Below are positions 56,974-64,000 of a stretch of 64,000 nucleotides of DNA, piece after piece. The position numbers and the translations under genes were made by a program. Origin of the DNA: Neocallimastix lanati (nom. inval.). Its lineage: Eukaryota > Neocallimastigomycota > Neocallimastigomycetes > Neocallimastigales > Neocallimastigaceae. The stretch lies in the NCBI GenBank assembly GCA_016946835.1, contig JACVTC010000147.1, positions 151,001 to 215,000 on the forward strand. The letters run 5' to 3'. A model generated the notes under the pieces. It was not told the DNA's origin and made no database searches. It saw only the letters and a program-made list of their open reading frames with translations. Positions within the stretch are counted from its first letter, which is position 1; the number at the start of each line of letters is the position of its first letter.

Positions 56974-58075
56974 AGAAAGAGAAAGAGAAAATAGACGGAA
57001 AAAAATGAAAAAGAAATCTGATAGAGTCTTGTATTCAAATTGATAGAATTTCAAATTTCTTTAAAAATTAAAAATAAAATAAAATAAAATAAAAAAATAA
57101 GCAATCAAAACAATCATTTAATAAAATATATTTTAATATAAAAAAATATATATATAATAGAATGAACTAATCATATTAATAAAAGGTTCTATTAATATTT
57201 GTAATTAGTACTTTACAAAAAATTAAAATTAATGCTAAATAACAAAAAAAAAAAAATTAAATATTTTAAAATAATTATTTAAAATAATTTTAATAATAAT
57301 AGTAGTATAAAAAAAAAAAAAAAAAAAAAGTAGAATTGATAAATAATAATAAAGTATATTAAATAGTAATTTAAATAACAAAAAAAAAAAAAAAGTCTTT
57401 TAGATAATTTAAATAATCATTTAAAATAATTTTAATAATTATAGTAATATTAAAAAAAAAAAAAAAAAAAAAAAAAGTTAAAATTGATAAGTATATTATA
57501 AATTTTCAATAGTAAAAGAATTTAAATTTTTTAAAATATTATAATTATTATAAATAAATACTTTTATTATTAATATTAAAAAAATTATAAATTATATTTC
57601 TTATTATTATAATATTAGTAGTAATAAGATTACTAATATTATGTTTGATTGGAAATTATAGTTACACTAACTTTAATATTATTATATAAACATAAATGAT
57701 AATATATAATAAAAATTTGGTTTTACAGAATTAATTTAAAAAACAACAATATAAATATGAAGTAAAAGTTATTATAACATATAAAAATAAATTTATTAAT
57801 AAATTATAATATTTAAAATATTGATTAAATATTATATATATATATAATTGATAAAACATTGATAAAACTTGTTATTAATATATTCAATTATAAAATTTTA
57901 AGTTTAACAACATGAATTTATATATTGTATTGTAAATAGATACAATTATCTAAAAGGGAAGATAGTAAAATATATATATATATATAGACTAAAGCTTTTA
58001 CTTTTCTAATGATTATTTCGAAAAGAAAACCCACAATTGGAAACTCTTTAGTATGTTATAATTCTTTTTAGACAA

Positions 58076-58175
58076 CTCCTTTATATCTATTTTTGAACTT
58101 TAATAACAAATCCTTTATATCCATTCTTGAACTTTAATAACAAATCCTTTATATCTATTCTTGAACTTTATTTAA
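58076..58175 (+). repeat. Three tandem copies of a 34-bp unit
   Basis: The unit TCCTTTATATCTATTCTTGA followed by ACTTTAATAACAAA starts near 58077, 58111 and 58145, with one or two changes between copies. Confidence 0.85.
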
Positions 58176-59109
58176 TATATATATTTCAATAAAAATAAAA
58201 ATTTTTTTTTTTTTTACAATTAAATATTATACTTGTAACAAAAAAAAAAAATTAAGCTTCAATAGATAAATTTAAATTAATCATTCTCCATAATTATTAA
58301 TCATAAAAATAATAAAATATACCATGTCATTATAATTATTCCTTTTTTAAAAAAAAAAAAATTTTTTTCCTTTTAAAAAAAAGTTTCCACTTGATTCAAC
58401 TATAAAAAGTTGTTATTTCAAAAACTTTATGATTTGGTTTGATTTCTGGTAATTGTTAAGTTTTACCTATTGAATAAGATTAAAGTTTTTTATTATAGAT
58501 ATATTTATCATTTCATTTATAAATTTATAATATTACATAATATCTTATTTATGATAATTAATCTAATGTTTATATTAAATTTAATGATAAAATAATATTA
58601 ATTTTTTAAGTTTTTTTTTTATATTATTTTTTATTTATTAAAAAATATATTAATTTAATTTAAAACTATTCAATGGGTTAGAATTTTTTCTATTGATTTG
58701 CTATAATTAGTTTTAATTACCATTAATACCATTAATACCATTAATACCACACTGTAAGTCATGTTTATATTAATTAAAAATAATAATAAATAAACTTTTT
58801 TTTATTTTGGAATACAATTAACAAAATAGATTTATTTTTTAATTGTATACAATTCAAAATTAAAAAAAGTTTATTTATTATTATTTTTTAAATTAAAAAT
58901 TTTTATTATAAATTTTCCATTAATTATATTAAAAATGTGTAAATCAATAAAAACCAATTACTATTAAATAACAATTAATAATAATTAATAAAAATAGTTT
59001 TTATAAAAACATATTATACATATTATATATATATATTAGTATAAATAATTATAAATATATATGTAATTTTTTTTTATTATTCAAAAAAAAAAAAAAAAAA
59101 AAAAATCAT

Positions 59110-59150
59110 TGATATGATTTAAAGAGATTTGAATAGAATAAATCATATCA
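59110..59150. other. 11-bp inverted repeat (hairpin)
   Basis: TGATATGATTT (59110-59120) and AAATCATATCA (59140-59150) are perfect complements around a 19-base loop. No T run follows that would suggest a polymerase III terminator, and no gene adjoins. Confidence 0.5.
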
Positions 59151-59685
59151 TCAAAGTGACGAGAATATGTATTTCAATAATAATAAAATAATAATTTTTA
59201 TATAAAATATAATATTCATAATATTCAATGTTCATTTTATTACAACTATTATTAACTACTTTTTTTTTATATTATTAGTAATATTTGTAAATATATAATA
59301 AATCTTTAAATAAATAAAAGATTTTTTTTTTATTATTATTGCTAAAGTTAAATAAAGAAAAAATATTTAATTTATTTAAAGTTTTATTTTGGTAAATTTG
59401 TTATTAAAGATATTAGTATAAATAATTATAAATATATATATATATATTTATATATATTTTTTTTTTTTATTTCACCATTTTATTTTACTTTTTTTTTTTT
59501 TTTTTTGTGTTATTTTATTTTTTTTTTGTGTGTGTTTAATTTAATAATTATGATTTTAACATATTAATAAGAATATACATATACAAACAATTTTATTAAA
59601 ATTATAAAATGTATTAATTACTTAGTTTTATTTATATATTATAAATTTAATAGAGATAAATAAAACTAATATATAGTTTATCATG

Positions 59686-59720
<35 letters not shown>

Positions 59721-60894
59721 ATAAAAGAAATATTTTTATGGTTCGTTTGAATGATATAAAGCCTTCTTTTTTTTTTTTTTAATATTAAAATAGCTCCTTA
59801 TTTGATAATATACTTTTTTTTTGTATGTACTTAGTACTATAAAAAAAAAGTATATTTTAGATTAAAGAGATAATATTAAAAAGAGCTTTGGTTTAATACT
59901 TATTATAAATAATATAATTAATATTTTCTTTTTTTCTCAAAAATTTTTAAAAAGATATATAAATAATAAAATTAATAAATTCTTTTTTTTTTTCAAAAAT
60001 TTTTAAAAAGATAATGTTAAATGGTATTAAATAAATTTTGATTTTATCCTTTTTTTAATCCAATAACATTAATTATAAATAGAATTAGAATTTGGCATTA
60101 CTAAAATATTAAACCATTAACAAAATGACCATTCATTTTATTCGTTCCCTTTTATTATTTAGTTTTAATTTTTTTTTTTTTTTCGTTTTTTTTTTTTTTT
60201 TTTTTTTTACCAACCGAGTTGATTCATTTAATTTGAAGATATTTATTAAAAAATAAAAATAAAAATTAATTAAAATAATAATAATTAAAAATTAATACAA
60301 TTATTAAAAACTTATTTATATTAAATATAAATAGCTTTCTATATATATAAATATAAATATAAATTCATTATTAATTTTATTTTTATTTTTATTTTTTATT
60401 ATTTTACTTTATATTTAAATTAAATCAGAAAAAGGAGATAAAAATAATAATAATGGTTTATTTCAACCAATGATCGAAAAAGTTGATATGATTTGATGAA
60501 ACCACAACTGTTATTCATTGCTCATTAAATTCAAATTTGGCATTTAGTTTTTTTTATTTTGTGGATTAATGTCCGCATTGAAAAGATTGAAAAGATTAGA
60601 AATTGATTTTATTATCCATATCTATTATTAATGTGTATTTTTTTTTTTTTTTTTTTTTTAATCTTCATCATTAATAATGTGCATTATTAATGATTATTAA
60701 TCATCATGTCTTTACTATTTATTTACAATTTATCCCATTATTTCTTCAATTTAAAAAAAAAAAAAAAAAATAAATAAATATTCTTATTAAAATAATATCA
60801 ATAAGGTTATAAATCTTTTTTTTTTTTTTTTTAATATATAAAAGTATATATAAGAATTGTCAAAATAAAAGTTTAATATTTAATAAATAAATAA

Positions 60895-62190
60895 TAATAA
60901 TTAATTAATTAATAAATAATAATAAATAATAATAAATAAATAAATAATAAATAAATAATAAATAAATAATAAATAATAAATAATAAATAATAAATAAATA
61001 AATAATAAGTAAATGAATAAATTTTTTATTAATTAAATAATAAATAATAAAAAAGAGTTATTATAAATAAATAAATAATTAATTAAAATGTAAATTAATA
61101 AATATATTAAATAATAGAAACCCAAAAAATATATACAATATAAGTATACATAAAAAAACGATAAGATTAAATAATAAAATAATTATAATAATATATATAA
61201 GATAAAGGATTTTTTTTTAATCTAAATACATGATATGTGAAAATTAATAAATAATAAATAATAAATAATTGAATAATAAATTATAAATAATTGAATAATA
61301 AATTATAAATAATTGAATAATAAATAATAAATAATAAATAATAAATAATAGATAGAATAAAAAGAGTATTTATTATTAAATAATAAATAATAAATAATAA
61401 ATAATAAATAATAAATAATAGATAGAATAATAAGAGTATTTATTATTAAATAATAAATAATAAATAATAAATAATAAATAATAAATAATAAATAATAAAT
61501 AATAAATAATAAATAATAAATAATAAATAATAAATAATTAAATAATTAAATAATAAATAATAAATAATAAATAATAAATAATTAAATAATAAATAATAAA
61601 TAATAAATAATAAATAATAAATAATAAATAATAAATAATAAATAATAAATAATAAATAATAAATAATAAATAATAAATGATAAATAATAAATAATAAATA
61701 ATAAATAATAAATAATAAATAATAAATAATAAATAATAAGTAATAAATAATAAATAATAAATAATAAATAATAAATAATAAATAATAAATAATAAATAAT
61801 AAATAATAAATAATAAATAATAAATAATTAAATATTAAATAATAAATAATAATTAATGGAATAATTGAATAATAAATAATAAATAATAAATAATAAATAA
61901 TAAATAATAAATAATAAATAATTGAATAATAAATAATAAATAATAAATAATAAATAATAAATAATAAATAATAAATAATAAATATTAAATATTAAATAAT
62001 AAATAATAAATAATTGAATATTAAATAATAAATAATAAATAATTGAATATTAAATAATAAATAATTGAATATTAAATAATAAATAATTGAATATTAAATA
62101 ATTTAATAATTAATAAATAATAAATAATAAATAATTAATAAATAATAATTAGAATAATAATTAGTAAATAATAAATAATAAATAAAAAAT
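60895..62190. repeat. TAATAAA 7-bp satellite, ~1.2 kb
   Basis: Long tracts of AATAAAT units are broken by variants such as TTGAATAATAAA and by two copies of ATAGATAGAATAA followed by AAGAGTATTTATTATTAAA (near 61350 and 61420). It ends about 1 kb before FeoAB3. Confidence 0.9.
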
Positions 62191-63201
62191 AAAAAATAAT
62201 CTGATGATAGTTTAATATATTATAAGTTATATTTTTATAATATATAATATATAATACATTATAAATATTTGCCATACAATATATTAAACTTTTATTTATT
62301 AGCATATATTCAATTTAACTGAGTGTATATAATTATATATATTGCATATAAATATAAAATTTCAAATAGATTAAAAAATTAATAATTAAAAATAAGGAAA
62401 AAAAATATAAAAAAAAATTCTTATATAAAATTTAATATAAAAGGATTAGTTATAAATTGTCCAATGAAATGAAAAAGTAATAATTAAAAAACCTTTATAA
62501 ATGAAAATGCTTTTTTCCCCTTTCAGAAAGACAAAAAAAAAAAGTTAATGAAAAAGGATATTTTTTTTTTTTTTATGAATATATATAAAAAAAGTTTAAA
62601 TAACAGAGAGTTATTTATTTACTTTAAATAATTAAAAGAGAAAAAAAAATAATAAGAAAAAAAAAAAAAATAATTTAATAAATAAATAATAGTAAAAAGA
62701 AGTAGTAATAGTAAAATACTATTTTTATTATTTATTTACACAGTAGAGAAAAATAATAATAAAATAAAAATTTTTTTTCTTAGTATTTTTTTAATAATAA
62801 ATATTTTTGAAAGTATAGAATAATAATTATTGAATAATTATTAGAATATCTCTTTTTTATATATATATTTATTATTAATAATTTTTATATATATTTTATT
62901 TTCATATATTATTTTATAAAAATAATATTGTTTGCTTATTTATTTAATGTTAAATAAAATATATAAAATTGAATAAAATAGTAAGTATAATAGATTGAAT
63001 CAAAAATATATATAAAAAAATAAAAAAAAGGAAAATAAAGAAAAAGAACAATAAAAAGGAACAATAAAAAGGAAAATTAAAGAGGAAAATTAAAATAAAA
63101 AAAATAAAACAAAAAAAAAAAAAGGAAATTTAAAAAAATAAAAAATAATAAAAAGAAATAAAAGGGAAGTAAAATAAAATTAAAAAAAAAAAAAAAAAAA
63201 A
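62191..63201 (+). other. Upstream region of FeoAB3
   Basis: This is AT-rich DNA followed by a purine-rich leader (62995-63201) of A with scattered G directly before the ATG. The palindrome and the TTTAGTCAA leader seen before FeoAB1 and FeoAB2 are absent, so this copy may be controlled differently. Confidence 0.55.
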
Positions 63202-64000
63202 ATGAGACTCTCGGAATTAGAAATTGGTGAATCAGCATATATAATTGGAATTGATGGTGATGAATCATTTGCACGTCGACTTTCAGAACTTGGATTTATT
63301 AAAGGTGAAAAAATCAAAAATAATATGAAAGCACCTTTAATGGATCCAGTAGAATACGAAATTATGGGTACCACAATAACATTACGTAATTCTGAAACCC
63401 AATTAATTACAATTTCAAAGGATAAAGTACCAAAAACGATTTGTCAGTTAGATCTTAATACAGTAGTTGAAGATGAGGATTCTAAAAGTGAAACTTCATG
63501 TGTATGTCGTGATAGTGGGAAAGAAATAAGTGATGATGATAGTGAAACTGAAAATAAAGATTTAGTTGAAACGGAATATAGACCAGAATCTGAAAATATT
63601 GTTGATAACAACAATGAGGAAGATGAGGAGGAGGAAATTTCAGATGATACTAGTATTGCCACAATTACTTTTGATGATAATACTTCAGAATATAATGCTG
63701 AAAATAATATTAAGAGTGGTAAAGAAAATCTACCGCTTTTATGTAAATTTTGTCCAGAACAAAAAGATTGTGAAAAAAAAAAGTATTATGTTTTATCAAA
63801 TTTAAATAATAAAAAATGGAATGGAGAAGAAATGACAGTAGCACTTGTTGGAAATCCAAATTGTGGAAAGACTACCCTATTTAATCATATTAGTGGGGGT
63901 CATGAAAAAGAAGGAAACTATTGTGGGGTTACAGTAGATTCAAAGGAAGGAATTTTTATACATAATGGTGTAAGAGTTTATCTTATTGATTTACCGGGTA
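63202..64000 (+). CDS. feoAB: FeoAB3: fused FeoA-FeoB, cut by the window end
   Basis: The frame is open from the ATG at 63202 to the last base (266 codons seen). FeoA covers 1-72 and begins MRLSELEIGESAYIIG. The linker is longer than in FeoAB1 and very acidic (runs of D and E around 110-150) but keeps C81, CVC (100-102) and the CKFC.....C cluster (181, 184, 190). The G domain follows with GNPNCGKT (217-224), T244 and DLPG (263-266), where the window stops. FeoA is the most diverged of the three copies (for example LRNSET instead of LRRSET), so this is the oldest split. The membrane part must lie beyond the window; whether it is intact is not known. Confidence 0.9.
   Translation, partial: MRLSELEIGESAYIIGIDGDESFARRLSELGFIKGEKIKNNMKAPLMDPVEYEIMGTTITLRNSETQLITISKDKVPKTICQLDLNTVVEDEDSKSETSCVCRDSGKEISDDDSETENKDLVETEYRPESENIVDNNNEEDEEEEISDDTSIATITFDDNTSEYNAENNIKSGKENLPLLCKFCPEQKDCEKKKYYVLSNLNNKKWNGEEMTVALVGNPNCGKTTLFNHISGGHEKEGNYCGVTVDSKEGIFIHNGVRVYLIDLPG

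Larger units (their letters stand above)
56789..60894. other. AT-rich intergenic region, no gene seen
   Basis: The stretch contains a GAGAAA and TA microsatellite (56945-56990), several A or T runs, and two similar AAAATAATTTTAATAAT-containing segments (57270-57330 and 57400-57480). The tandem and hairpin features listed separately also lie here. No reading frame of normal composition was found. Confidence 0.65.

Noticed and set aside
63444-63805. Minus- and plus-strand frames over the start of FeoAB3
   Set aside because: They overlap the real FeoAB3 frame, which is open to the window end and carries conserved FeoA and G-domain motifs.

Overview
The window reads as nuclear DNA of an anaerobic gut fungus (Neocallimastigomycota; genus not determinable). 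The intergenic DNA is almost pure A/T with long homopolymers and microsatellites, and short islands of normal-composition coding sequence sit in it. Genes have small AT-rich GT-AG introns. The gene content combines fungal cell-wall genes, a fungal-type seven-helix receptor, decayed retrotransposons and intronless genes of bacterial type. Organism assignment is inference from these traits together.

Layout. (1) 1-6.7 kb: two chitin/polysaccharide deacetylase genes (CDA1 on -, CDA2 on +) head to head as an inverted duplication. They have an identical intron, and the spacer carries relics of at least one lost copy. (2) 11.6-12.1 kb: a small bacterial-type isoprenylcysteine-methyltransferase-like membrane protein. 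(3) 18.0-20.4 kb: FeoAB1, a fused FeoA-FeoB ferrous iron permease. (4) 21-33 kb: a graveyard of mobile elements: three decayed LINE pieces, one internally deleted Ty1/copia element and its LTR, a 1.1-kb element with terminal inverted repeats, a 52-bp tandem array, and one orphan membrane-protein exon. (5) 37.1-39.5 kb: FeoAB2. (6) 41.9-50.2 kb, minus strand: one large gene that I could assemble from 21 exons, all in phase, into a 1172-residue protein with a secreted beta-helix ectodomain, an EGF-like Cys module and a seven-helix GPCR core. (7) 52.7-53.8 kb: CDA3. (8) 54.5-56.8 kb: a broken gene of unusually high GC inside a possible DNA transposon. (9) 60.9-62.2 kb: a 7-bp satellite. (10) 63.2 kb to the end: FeoAB3, cut by the window edge.

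How the genes fit together. The three FeoAB genes would import Fe(II), the iron form available in an anoxic rumen. The CDA proteins would be GPI-anchored wall enzymes that convert chitin to chitosan. The receptor would sense an extracellular, possibly polysaccharide, ligand. Copies of FeoAB and CDA alternate along about 64 kb, which points to a locus that grows by repeated local duplication. No rRNA, tRNA or CRISPR array was recognised.
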